From Rickettsia endosymbiont of Diachasma alloeum (GTDB lineage Bacteria > Pseudomonadota > Alphaproteobacteria > Rickettsiales > Rickettsiaceae): DNA of 17,273 bases. The stretch is taken from assembly GCA_020404485.1 (NCBI GenBank), contig DYDT01000106.1, forward strand, positions 1 through 17,273, given 5' to 3'. Positions within the stretch are counted from its first letter, which is position 1, and the number at the start of each line of letters is the position of its first letter. This document shows, in pieces, positions 7,879 through 17,029 of this stretch. The position numbers and the translations under genes were made by a program. The notes below the pieces were generated by a model. It ran no database searches. It had not been told where the DNA came from and was given only the letters and a program-made list of their open reading frames with translations.

Positions 7879-10764
7879 ATGCAAAGTAACTTAATAAAAG
7901 TTTTAGGTGTGCTTGCTATAGTAGCAACCCTTGTTTGCTTCGTTTTTGCAGCACTTGGAATGATAGGAGCAGTAAGTGTTGGTAATGGTTGTTATATGAG
8001 GTATGCTCCAGGTGGTAAAGGAGGTTCAGATTCTATAACTAGTACAATTACTCTTAATGCTAATGCTAATTATGTTAATACCTCTAAAATGTTACCAGAT
8101 GGTACTATGCAGCTTACTCCTGATCCTGCTCATTATGGTGAGTGGTTAAATACCCAAGTAGAAGTAACAGATAAGCAAGCAGTATCATTGCAAGTAGTTG
8201 GTCAGATTAGTTTATGTCTTACTTATGTGCCGAAAGATAATTTGCAATTTACTGAAAGTACAAGACCAGGAAAGTCTAATTTGGACGATAATGGCAAGAT
8301 GATCCCTATTCCTCGTGTTACAGACGTTAATAAACCGCCGCTTTCCTTGATAATGGACGCAAAAAATAATGAGTGGCGTAATATTACTGAAATGTATGCT
8401 AATGATAGAATATTAGTTTCAGTGACGCCTAAATATTCTCCTGGTGCAGATGGAACAGCAGGGGTTATGGATGCTTTTAAAGGCACTAACGTTACGGCTG
8501 ATTGTTCACAAGGTCAAACTACCTATAGTCCAATTTGTGGAAGATACTCTATTTACTCAGGACAATATGTAAATGCTTGTGAATTAAAGCAAAATTATTG
8601 GCAAGGTAATAAACATAGAGAAAAATGTCCCTTGGGATGTATTTTCGGTTGTATTCATCCTGAGGATGTAGCAAGTGTTGTATGTGCTACTGCTGGTGCT
8701 TGTTGTACTTCTTGGATATGTGATTCTTTACCAGCTTGGGTAAATAATTATGGAACAATGCCAGAACCTTATAAGGATGATGGCACTTTTACTTTTAGTT
8801 GGGCAAGTAATTCTGGTGGTATATTTATTGATTATGCTAATCTTCAATGTTCTAATAATGCTAATATTCCGCCAAATGGTAAATGTCCTGATAGTGTAGA
8901 TAATCGTAGTCCTAAGGATAAAGATTATATAGGTGGATCTGGATGTACTTCAGGTGTGTGTAATGTAGGGGAATTTCAGACACAAAGAAAGTTTTGGTAT
9001 ACGTCAGATGGTAATAGCGGTAAAGGACCAACAGGCTTAATATGGCAGGTAAGTAACACAAGTAACGTAGATTCAACCCTACCTTCCAATCTACAATTTG
9101 CTGAATTTGTAACAACTTCAGATCAGCCTACCGAATATGGTAATGAATATAAAGTAATATATAATATACCATTTAATAGTAATATTGATAAAGGCTATTT
9201 ACAATATAGGCTCTGGTGTCCAACTTCTCAGGATGCAAGTAAAAATACTGGTGGTTATGTTATGAACATCAAACAAACTAAATGCTATAGAGAAAATGGC
9301 AATAGTATAACTGATGTTTTTACTAATCGTGGTCAGGTACAATATTTAGTAATACCAAGTGCAGAAAATCCAAATACCAGCGGTAAGAACTATTCGCCTG
9401 AAGCTGCTATAGTAGATAGTGATGGTAAAGCTAATTTTAATGCAGCTGGTGAAGGATATCTATGGATGAAAGTCCTAAACGATCCGAATGATTATAAAGA
9501 TAGTGAGGGTAGTTATAAAGTACATTTTTCAACTTCTCAGCAAGTAGGAAGCTTTACTATTAAAGTAATGAATCCTCTACTGCAATTATTTAAAGGTAAA
9601 GTTAAAGGAGCTGCTGAATCTATTTTCCAAAATATAGTATGTTATGGAGGAGATACGTCTTCTTGTACTAACTTTTTTAATTATATTAAAGCACTTCTAA
9701 TTCTTTATGTTATGGTTTACGGGGCAATGTTCTTACTAGGCTTTGCAAAAATAAACCAAAAAGATTTAGTAGTGAGAATAGTAAAAATAGGTATTGTTAG
9801 TGGACTTATGAATGGTAATACGTTTGAGTTTTTTAATAATTATCTATTTGATACTATTGCTAACTTTTCCGATGAAATTATGTCTAATATGAGCGGATAT
9901 AGCTTATTTACTGCCACTAATACTGTTTCAAATCCTTTCATGTTTTTAGATGCAGTAATGAGTAGAATATTGTTTAGCCAAACATTTATGGCACAGTTAC
10001 TTGCGTTACTATCTTTAGGTCTTAGCGGTATTATATATTTTATCATTACTGTTATTGCAGTAATGATTGTAATTATAACGGCATTTAGAGCAGCTGCTGT
10101 TTATATTATGGCATTTATGGCAACTTGTATACTAATTGGTATAGCACCTATATTTATTAGCTTCTTATTATTTGATTTTACCAGGTATTTATTTGATAAT
10201 TGGGTTAGATTCACAATGAGATATATGATTGAGCCCGTAATTTTAATGGCAGGTATTATCGTGCTGACTCAATTGTTTACGATATATTTAGATTTTGTGT
10301 TAGGTTATAGCGTTTGCTGGAAATGTGCAATACCTATAAAAATTCCGTTTATCGGTACTATTTTACCGGTTGCATTACTTAATGTACCAATCTTTTGTAT
10401 AAACTGGTTTGCACCTTGGGGCATGGATTATATGTCCGGTATGATGGGTGTGAATATGCAAAATATAGTTGCATTAGTTATTATAGCTTATGGTATGTAT
10501 GGTTATGTTGAGTTTGCCGGTAATATGGTGGCAAAACTAACAAGTGCTGCTGGTCCTTCAGCAACTAGTATGGGTGGTGCAATGTCAGGTGCTGCAGAAC
10601 AAGGAGCGTTGAGCCAAGTAGGTATGGATAAAAATACAAGAGAAGGTATTACCGGTATAGCCAAAGGACGGTTAAAGCAACGTAATGAAACTTTAAAGCA
10701 AGCTGAGAAAACTAGAAAAAATGCACCAAAAGAAGAGCCGCCTAAAGCGGAAATACCGAAATAA
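7879..10764 (+). CDS. rvhB6c: VirB6-family inner membrane protein RvhB6c
   Basis: This third VirB6 paralog has 961 residues. A hydrophobic N-terminal anchor (8-34) leads into a very large extracytoplasmic region (about 38-590). That region includes ten cysteines between 209 and 281, with CC at 275-276, suggesting disulphides or metal binding. A GYLW motif at 526-529 begins a juxta-membrane segment shared with RvhB6d and, more weakly, RvhB6e. The VirB6 core starts near 603 (LILYVM), and its conserved motif spans A756 to P786 (LFDFT, W775, EP in place of QP). Helices lie near 607-622, 708-735, 737-770, 784-805, 824-842 and 860-880. The tail is short, Gly/Ala-rich then Lys-rich. It starts 6 bases after rvhB6b; GGAGGT at 7861-7866 is a plausible but distant ribosome binding site. 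Bases 9109-9149 recur at the window's end as a library artefact. Confidence 0.93.
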   Translation: MQSNLIKVLGVLAIVATLVCFVFAALGMIGAVSVGNGCYMRYAPGGKGGSDSITSTITLNANANYVNTSKMLPDGTMQLTPDPAHYGEWLNTQVEVTDKQAVSLQVVGQISLCLTYVPKDNLQFTESTRPGKSNLDDNGKMIPIPRVTDVNKPPLSLIMDAKNNEWRNITEMYANDRILVSVTPKYSPGADGTAGVMDAFKGTNVTADCSQGQTTYSPICGRYSIYSGQYVNACELKQNYWQGNKHREKCPLGCIFGCIHPEDVASVVCATAGACCTSWICDSLPAWVNNYGTMPEPYKDDGTFTFSWASNSGGIFIDYANLQCSNNANIPPNGKCPDSVDNRSPKDKDYIGGSGCTSGVCNVGEFQTQRKFWYTSDGNSGKGPTGLIWQVSNTSNVDSTLPSNLQFAEFVTTSDQPTEYGNEYKVIYNIPFNSNIDKGYLQYRLWCPTSQDASKNTGGYVMNIKQTKCYRENGNSITDVFTNRGQVQYLVIPSAENPNTSGKNYSPEAAIVDSDGKANFNAAGEGYLWMKVLNDPNDYKDSEGSYKVHFSTSQQVGSFTIKVMNPLLQLFKGKVKGAAESIFQNIVCYGGDTSSCTNFFNYIKALLILYVMVYGAMFLLGFAKINQKDLVVRIVKIGIVSGLMNGNTFEFFNNYLFDTIANFSDEIMSNMSGYSLFTATNTVSNPFMFLDAVMSRILFSQTFMAQLLALLSLGLSGIIYFIITVIAVMIVIITAFRAAAVYIMAFMATCILIGIAPIFISFLLFDFTRYLFDNWVRFTMRYMIEPVILMAGIIVLTQLFTIYLDFVLGYSVCWKCAIPIKIPFIGTILPVALLNVPIFCINWFAPWGMDYMSGMMGVNMQNIVALVIIAYGMYGYVEFAGNMVAKLTSAAGPSATSMGGAMSGAAEQGALSQVGMDKNTREGITGIAKGRLKQRNETLKQAEKTRKNAPKEEPPKAEIPK

Positions 10765-10770
10765 AAAATT

Positions 10771-13452
10771 ATGAAAATTATTAAGAGTTTAATTTTATTA
10801 GTTTTGTTTATGGCATCGCCTGCCAAAGGTGATGATTTTGCTTGGATGTCAAGTGGACTTAGCGGTCTTAAAAGTATATTTGGTTGTTTAGAAGTACCTA
10901 AATTTACAAGTTTCCAAGAGGGTAAAATAGGTATTAGTTTATCGACTGCTGGAAATTGGCAATCAACCGGTAATACAGTTGAAAAAGGTAAGCTGCTTAA
11001 GATTAAGTGGTCTACTGCAGGTCTTACCCCAGAGCCCCGAAAATATTTAGTATTATATAGAATTGATCCAAGGTTTAGTGTTCCGCAAGTCTTTATAAAA
11101 ACTTATAATTACAAAAACTCACAATTTGAAGTTGCAGGATTCCCAGGTTTTAGTACAGCAAATAATGGTGTTATACCTCCTGATAAAAACCTTGATGCAT
11201 TATCATTTACTAAAATGAATAATTATGTTAACTACTTTAATTATGCTAATGGTAATCCAAAAATTCAGGTTAATGCCGGTGATATAGTAAATATTAGCCT
11301 AGCTGATAAAGATGATTTTTTTAATCCAAGTACACCAAAAACTCCAAGTACACCAAAAACTCCAAGTACCTTAGATAATATACTAGCTAAAGAACTCGAT
11401 AGTTCTGTATTTGCTGCTTCTGCTCTTTATACTGAAAGTAATCTAGGTAATTTTGAAAATAGGATAGTTTACTCAAGTGCAGAGCAAGTTTGTAATATTA
11501 TAGATGCTCAAAGAGCAACTTTATGTACTGGTACAGGTTCGGCTACAAAATATACTAATGTTAGTAATGGTGCATTAGTTGGTAAGCCAATGGCTGTAAC
11601 TACATTACAAAATTTTATGAGCATAATTAACTCTTGCCCTGCTAATTCTAATTTAGATGCTAGCCCTTCTTGTTATTATGATCAAGGTAGAGGAATGGTT
11701 ATTAAAATAGGTGGACAAGTTATTAAAAGTCGTGATCAAAGCTTTGTTAATAATGATAATACACAGAATGGTTTTATGTATTATCAAGCAACTAGTGGTG
11801 GTGCTATGGATTTTAGTAGTGATTGGCAGCCTACCGGTATGTTTAATAATTCTTTTTCAATGAGTGATTGGAGTAGAAATTTTTCTAATTATAATAATTT
11901 TGCAACTTATATAACTAAAGGTAATTGGGCAACTAATTTTTTATATTTTGGTCGTTATGCAATGATTGTTGAGATAGGTAACGGCACAAACACTATTAGC
12001 CCTGGTGATCAACAAAATATAACTTTAGAGTATTTAATAACAGCTGATGGTACATTACCTAGTTCATCTACTCCTGGCACTAGCGTCGATTATGATTTTT
12101 CAGGGGATGCACCACAAGATGGATATTTATGGTTAAGAGTAAAAACGCCTAATAGTAATATACAGGGAACAATTAGTGTAGATTACGCTAATTATACTGG
12201 TACAACTTGGTTTTCAAATATAGTTTATAATGGTGCAATTAAACCTATTACAGATCAATTTAGAAAATATAGCGAGGATTTTTATTTTAAATTAGTTGCA
12301 AATTCTGCAATACAAAATATAGCTAAAACGGCATTAACGCTTTACGTTACTATATTTGGTTTAATGTTTGTTTTGGGGGCTTTGAAATTAACTGCTGTAG
12401 AAGTAGTAACTCGTATATTTAAAATAACTATAGTAGCTATTTTGCTTAGACCTGAAAGCTGGAATTTCTTTAATAACAATTTCTTTAGTGCATTTATTAA
12501 TGGCATAGATTTCTTTGCAACGAATGTTGTAGGTGCTACAAGCTCTAAATCTAATATTTTTGGTTTTATTGATCCTATATTTGATAAATATACTAATGGT
12601 AGGATTTGGGGTTTACTGTTTATTCAGCTATTACAAATACATAATGGCTTAGCATTTATTGCTATTATAACCATCTACTCGCTTATCACCTATTTTAGAG
12701 CAATACTCGAAGTGATTATAGGTTATGTTATAGCCTTTATAGGCTTGACAGTTATGATTTCATTAGCACCATTTTTTATAATATTAATGTTGTTTGAAAA
12801 AACAAAAACTATGTTTGATAATTGGATACCGATTTTATTTAGCTATGTAGTACAGCCAACAATATTATTGATTTTCTTTTTATTCATAGATCAAATTTTA
12901 TCAGAACAGCTATTAAAAGTAATTGTTAGAGCTTGCTGGGATACGCTCATACCAATCAAAATAGGACTTGATTTATCGAATCTTGGTATGCCATTAAATT
13001 TCTCTTTCACTTTACCATTTTTACCAGGAATACCTTTTTTCGTTCCGCAAGTTCCAGATATCACTAGTTTTAACATTTTAACGAATGACACTAATACATT
13101 TTTAGTATTATTCACTACAGCTTTATTATTTTATTCATATTGTCTCATGTCATATGGTTTAGTAAGTTTTGTAACGATAGTTGTTGGGATGTTAACGCAA
13201 GTCACTCCTGCACGTATAGAGGGTAATTACCGAGCTCCTGCTAACCCTACAGATTCCATTATGAAAGATATAGGTGCGGTTACAGCCCCGATTAAAAAAG
13301 CTGCTTTTGATCCAGCACGAATTTTTAAAGATAAGGTAATTGATCAGAATTATACAGCTAGAAAATCGGAGAATGGTGGTGAGCATACAGGAAAATTCTT
13401 TCAAGATCGTAATGATGTGAAACCTGAGCAGACAAAAGAAGAAAAGGATTAG
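10771..13452 (+). CDS. rvhB6d: VirB6-family inner membrane protein RvhB6d
   Basis: This fourth VirB6 paralog has 893 residues. It begins with a classical signal peptide (basic 2-5, hydrophobic 6-15, likely cleavage after AKG at 20). The extracytoplasmic region (21-500) is Asn/Ser/Thr-rich and contains a PSTPKT hexapeptide repeat (186-200), which looks like a flexible linker, and a GYLW motif at 451-454 matching RvhB6c. The VirB6 core has helices near 518-537, 550-560, 610-645, 648-675, 690-708 and 776-808. The conserved motif runs from A666 to P696 (LFEKT, F682, W685). The C-terminal tail (about 812-893) is short, basic then acidic. It starts 6 bases after rvhB6c with no clear Shine-Dalgarno sequence, so translation may rely on coupling. 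A hairpin follows its stop codon. Confidence 0.93.
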   Translation: MKIIKSLILLVLFMASPAKGDDFAWMSSGLSGLKSIFGCLEVPKFTSFQEGKIGISLSTAGNWQSTGNTVEKGKLLKIKWSTAGLTPEPRKYLVLYRIDPRFSVPQVFIKTYNYKNSQFEVAGFPGFSTANNGVIPPDKNLDALSFTKMNNYVNYFNYANGNPKIQVNAGDIVNISLADKDDFFNPSTPKTPSTPKTPSTLDNILAKELDSSVFAASALYTESNLGNFENRIVYSSAEQVCNIIDAQRATLCTGTGSATKYTNVSNGALVGKPMAVTTLQNFMSIINSCPANSNLDASPSCYYDQGRGMVIKIGGQVIKSRDQSFVNNDNTQNGFMYYQATSGGAMDFSSDWQPTGMFNNSFSMSDWSRNFSNYNNFATYITKGNWATNFLYFGRYAMIVEIGNGTNTISPGDQQNITLEYLITADGTLPSSSTPGTSVDYDFSGDAPQDGYLWLRVKTPNSNIQGTISVDYANYTGTTWFSNIVYNGAIKPITDQFRKYSEDFYFKLVANSAIQNIAKTALTLYVTIFGLMFVLGALKLTAVEVVTRIFKITIVAILLRPESWNFFNNNFFSAFINGIDFFATNVVGATSSKSNIFGFIDPIFDKYTNGRIWGLLFIQLLQIHNGLAFIAIITIYSLITYFRAILEVIIGYVIAFIGLTVMISLAPFFIILMLFEKTKTMFDNWIPILFSYVVQPTILLIFFLFIDQILSEQLLKVIVRACWDTLIPIKIGLDLSNLGMPLNFSFTLPFLPGIPFFVPQVPDITSFNILTNDTNTFLVLFTTALLFYSYCLMSYGLVSFVTIVVGMLTQVTPARIEGNYRAPANPTDSIMKDIGAVTAPIKKAAFDPARIFKDKVIDQNYTARKSENGGEHTGKFFQDRNDVKPEQTKEEKD
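11326..11369 (+). repeat. 18-bp tandem repeat inside rvhB6d
   Basis: The unit ccaagtacaccaaaaact occurs twice exactly (11326-11343, 11344-11361), and the first 8 bases of a third copy follow. As 18 is a multiple of three, copy number can change without breaking the frame. It encodes PSTPKT repeats at residues 186-200, a Pro/Thr-rich linker in the extracytoplasmic domain. The locus is likely length-variable between strains. Confidence 0.9.
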
Positions 13453-13465
13453 TGTCATTGTTAAA

Positions 13466-13496
13466 TGTCATATTGTGGACAAGCCGCGGTATGACA
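13466..13496. repeat. Palindromic element / hairpin between rvhB6d and rvhB6e
   Basis: The arms tgtcatattgtgg (13466-13478) and ccgcggtatgaca (13484-13496) pair over 13 positions, ten Watson-Crick and three G-U in RNA, around the loop acaag. An extra tgtcat lies just upstream at 13453-13458. It sits in the only sizeable gap among rvhB6b-e (67 bases) and is followed by an A-rich rather than T-rich run. On the + strand it is therefore a poor intrinsic terminator; mRNA processing or stability is more likely. The arms resemble a relic at 73-86, suggesting a dispersed Rickettsia repeat. Confidence 0.65.
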
Positions 13497-13519
13497 GTAA
13501 AAAAGTAAAAATTAAATAA

Positions 13520-16500
13520 ATGAACAGCAATATTTTTATTACATTACTAATATCGTTATTAGCACTGTCTGGGTGCAGCGGGGATACTTGTATCGATCCG
13601 GATGATTTCGGTTTTATAAAATTTAATATTTCTTCTAGATACGATCCATCTGAAGTTACTTCAAGACAAGAGGGAGATCAGGTAGCACCATGGCGTGATA
13701 GTGCTTATAGGGTAAATGGTTATCCTTTAACAGTTATGGTAAGACCTTGGGATTATATGTCTGGGGACAAGAATACTTCAGGGATGTTATCAGCATGGTG
13801 TCCATGGTATGGGCAGCAGAATAATTTTACTACCTTAGCTGAGTTTTGTGTTAGACTGCGACCATGTAAATTTACTGACGGTAAGATGTGTCCGACTCCT
13901 ACGCCAAGGGATGCACCTATTAATAAGGCTCCTTGTATACTTACAAACGGAGTAGGGCTTTATTTTTTAATTGCTGATAAAGGTTCTAATCCTAATATGT
14001 CGCCAGATTCACAGCGTAGTCCAAAAGGTATAACGCAGCATTTAGGCGAACCAGTTACAAACCAAGGTTATGAATTTTATAGTATTAGTAGTACTGGAAA
14101 GTTTTTACAAGCTGGTGGTATAAATTACCAATATGGTTGTACTAGCCTAACTTGCGATCAAGCTTCAAATTATGCTCAATCTTCTCTATATTTTAAAATT
14201 TTAGACAAGTTTTATGATGATAATAGTGGACAATATAGGGTAGTAATAAAATCCGGAGTCAGCGATACAAGACCTGATCCGCTACAGTTTTTAACAAATT
14301 TAATAAAGAACGAGTTATTTGGTACTAGTGATAAAGACCCTGGAATTATAAAGCAAACTTATCAGCAAATAATTGAAACACCTGGTTATCGATTAAGTGT
14401 TTCGGCTCTTTTAACCCTTTATATAATGTTTACTGGATTTTCCTTTTTAATAGGAAATATAAACATGACTCATGTTGAGCTGGTAGTTAGAATACTAAAA
14501 GTCAGTGTAGTTTCAATATTGTTAAGTACAAGTAAAGCTTGGACATTTTTCCATGATTATTTATTTGTATTTTTTGTTGAAGGGGTAGAGCAGATACTGC
14601 AAATAATCAATGAAGCTTCGGCTACAGGTCCTGGCTCTCAAAGTTTACTAGGATTGCTTATTTCTCCTCAAACATTATCTAAATTATTTTCTCTATTATT
14701 TGTAGATCCTCTTGGATTTATTTATATTATACTCTATTTAATAGCTTTATATTATATTTTCTTACTTATCTTCAAGGCTACAATTATCTATCTAACAGCT
14801 TTAATAACCATTGGTATGATTATAACAATGGCACCGATATTTATTTGTTTCATGTTATTTAATATAACTAGATCGTTATTTGAAAATTGGTTAAGGCAAT
14901 TAATATCATATGCTATACAACCTATAATTTTATTTGTCGGTATTGCTTTTATTTCTATGATTATCAGGACTGAAGTATATTCAACACTTGGTTTTGCTGT
15001 ATGTAAGAAAGATTTCCCCGATTTAGGACCTATAAATCAAATTTTTGGTAGTTTTACAGAAGATTTAGATTCAAGTATTGGTAATTCAATATTTTATTGG
15101 TGGTTTCCAGTACCAATGAAAGGAGGAATTGATAATTTCTACCAAGCAAATATATTAGTCCCTGAAGATTATACCAAAGCTGATGGTACTAAGTGTTTAG
15201 CATATCAATGTATAGATAAACGTTATATAGAACTGCCATTTTTGGATTTAGTTAAAGATGCAAATAGAATTAGTAACTTTATAAATGGTAAATTCGTCCA
15301 ACTTGATGGCTTGTTGTTAATATTTGTTTCTATTTATTTGCTTAGTAAATTTAATGAAACTGCTATATCAACGGCTAGTTTTATTGCTGGTACTTCGGGT
15401 AATTTAACAGAGATACAAGCGGTTAACCAGCAATCTTACAATTCTATTATGAAGCAGGTTAATAGACCGATAAATTATGCAACAGGAGTTATTAGTAAGC
15501 CAATAAACCGAATGCAAGAGCAAACGAGTATGTTTTTTGCTGAAAAATATCAAGATCTGATGATGGGTAGGCTTGAAAATAAAGCCCTTAGTTCTTCGGC
15601 TAACACAGCAGTGCAAAATGAAGTTAAAAGAAAATACGGTATAGATTATAAAGATGTTAATATGCAAGCCGGAGCAGATTATAAAAACGGCATTTCTAAA
15701 TTACTAGATAATAAAGCGTTGTTACCGAAAGGCGGTGATTTGGATGTAAGGAAACTAGCAACTATGAATTTTGGGCAGCTTCGAGATGAATTTGCCAAAA
15801 ATAAATATGGTGCAAAAAATTATAGCTCTTTAACTAGTGAACAAAAACTAGAGCTTGATAAATTCATGAAATCCGATTTAGGCGAGAAAAGTAAATCAGC
15901 AAAAAGCTTACGTGAGCTTGCAAGTGATGCAAGCTTTACTAGAGATTATCAAGACGCTTATAAAAATGCTCATCAAGATATGTCAGGGCGAGGAGTTGGT
16001 CTATTTGGTAAAAATATAGGAGCACTTAGAAGTTGGCAAGAAATGGAAAATCGTGTCAAAACAAAACGTGAATTAAAAGAACAAAAACGTGTAGCTATAG
16101 GCGAAAAAATATATGCTGGCTATACAGGATTAAAAAGAGAAGCATTGACTGCAATAGTTGGTAAAGATTTACGTGATAAGTATGAGGGTAATTTAACTAG
16201 TGCCGAGTGGCATGACTTTGACTATAACGATCCACAGCTTAGAACTTATAACGAAAGTTTAAAAGATAATGAAAGAAAACGTGAGTATAGTGAGCTTGAA
16301 GTACAGATTAATAAAGAAACATTAGGTGCTCAGGCAGATATATTATCACCAGAATATATTGCAAGACTAGAGCGTTCAGGTAGACAAAGTGACGTTGAAT
16401 ATTATCAGGAATTATTTAAGAGAAAGCTTATTCATCAAATAAATGATAAATTGTCAGAAGCTAAAAATGGAAAAGATCCTGTAATCATGGGTGATAGGTT

Positions 16501-17029
16501 TATGCAGGAAAAAGCTACCGATGCCCAAATGCGTACTATGATAGATAATGCTCACAAAAAGCATGATGAGCTTATTAATGGAGATTGGTATGGGCGTCGT
16601 CAAGAGCATTACGAGATTATGCATGAAAAAGCTCAAGAAAATATCGATAGCACTTATAAAGAGGTTAAAGACCATTTCAAAAGAGATGATATTAAGCTTG
16701 AGGAAATGCCAGCTTTAATAGCACAATATGAAAGAGAGAGACCGATAGAATCGTTTGATAATCAAAAAGCGATAGAACCTTCTTTAGATAAAAGGATTGA
16801 AGAAGCAGTTAGTAACTTTAATATCAATGCTAAAAATTATGAATATAGTGCATCGGTGCTTAATAATATAGAAGAAAGAAAGCAGATTATTACTGATGAA
16901 GTAAATGCTCAGATTGATCGAATTAATAAATATAGAAAAAATGCTAAAATGCCTCAATACCAGAAACCGGTAGAAAATTCAGGAAGAAAACTCAGAAAAT
17001 TAGAAGACCATTTGAGAAATATGAAGTAA
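13520..17029 (+). CDS. rvhB6e: VirB6-family protein RvhB6e with lipoprotein-type N-terminus and long cytoplasmic tail
   Basis: This fifth and largest VirB6 paralog has 1,169 residues. The N-terminus ends in LSGC at 16-19, a good lipobox, so Cys19 may be lipidated after signal peptidase II cleavage. A Cys-containing extracytoplasmic domain follows (20-285). The segment at 221-242 (SSLYFKIL onward) resembles the GYLW module of RvhB6c and RvhB6d. The VirB6 core has helices near 294-312, 323-336, 342-363, 398-445 and 460-482, with a last one at 596-609. The conserved motif spans A438 to P468 (LFNIT, F454, W457). From about 640 to the end, some 530 residues are hydrophilic, rich in Lys and Glu with coiled-coil character and presumably cytoplasmic, perhaps for docking ATPases or substrates (inference). 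The start is the first ATG that gives the signal sequence; the ribosome binding site is weak. Confidence 0.93.
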   Translation: MNSNIFITLLISLLALSGCSGDTCIDPDDFGFIKFNISSRYDPSEVTSRQEGDQVAPWRDSAYRVNGYPLTVMVRPWDYMSGDKNTSGMLSAWCPWYGQQNNFTTLAEFCVRLRPCKFTDGKMCPTPTPRDAPINKAPCILTNGVGLYFLIADKGSNPNMSPDSQRSPKGITQHLGEPVTNQGYEFYSISSTGKFLQAGGINYQYGCTSLTCDQASNYAQSSLYFKILDKFYDDNSGQYRVVIKSGVSDTRPDPLQFLTNLIKNELFGTSDKDPGIIKQTYQQIIETPGYRLSVSALLTLYIMFTGFSFLIGNINMTHVELVVRILKVSVVSILLSTSKAWTFFHDYLFVFFVEGVEQILQIINEASATGPGSQSLLGLLISPQTLSKLFSLLFVDPLGFIYIILYLIALYYIFLLIFKATIIYLTALITIGMIITMAPIFICFMLFNITRSLFENWLRQLISYAIQPIILFVGIAFISMIIRTEVYSTLGFAVCKKDFPDLGPINQIFGSFTEDLDSSIGNSIFYWWFPVPMKGGIDNFYQANILVPEDYTKADGTKCLAYQCIDKRYIELPFLDLVKDANRISNFINGKFVQLDGLLLIFVSIYLLSKFNETAISTASFIAGTSGNLTEIQAVNQQSYNSIMKQVNRPINYATGVISKPINRMQEQTSMFFAEKYQDLMMGRLENKALSSSANTAVQNEVKRKYGIDYKDVNMQAGADYKNGISKLLDNKALLPKGGDLDVRKLATMNFGQLRDEFAKNKYGAKNYSSLTSEQKLELDKFMKSDLGEKSKSAKSLRELASDASFTRDYQDAYKNAHQDMSGRGVGLFGKNIGALRSWQEMENRVKTKRELKEQKRVAIGEKIYAGYTGLKREALTAIVGKDLRDKYEGNLTSAEWHDFDYNDPQLRTYNESLKDNERKREYSELEVQINKETLGAQADILSPEYIARLERSGRQSDVEYYQELFKRKLIHQINDKLSEAKNGKDPVIMGDRFMQEKATDAQMRTMIDNAHKKHDELINGDWYGRRQEHYEIMHEKAQENIDSTYKEVKDHFKRDDIKLEEMPALIAQYERERPIESFDNQKAIEPSLDKRIEEAVSNFNINAKNYEYSASVLNNIEERKQIITDEVNAQIDRINKYRKNAKMPQYQKPVENSGRKLRKLEDHLRNMK

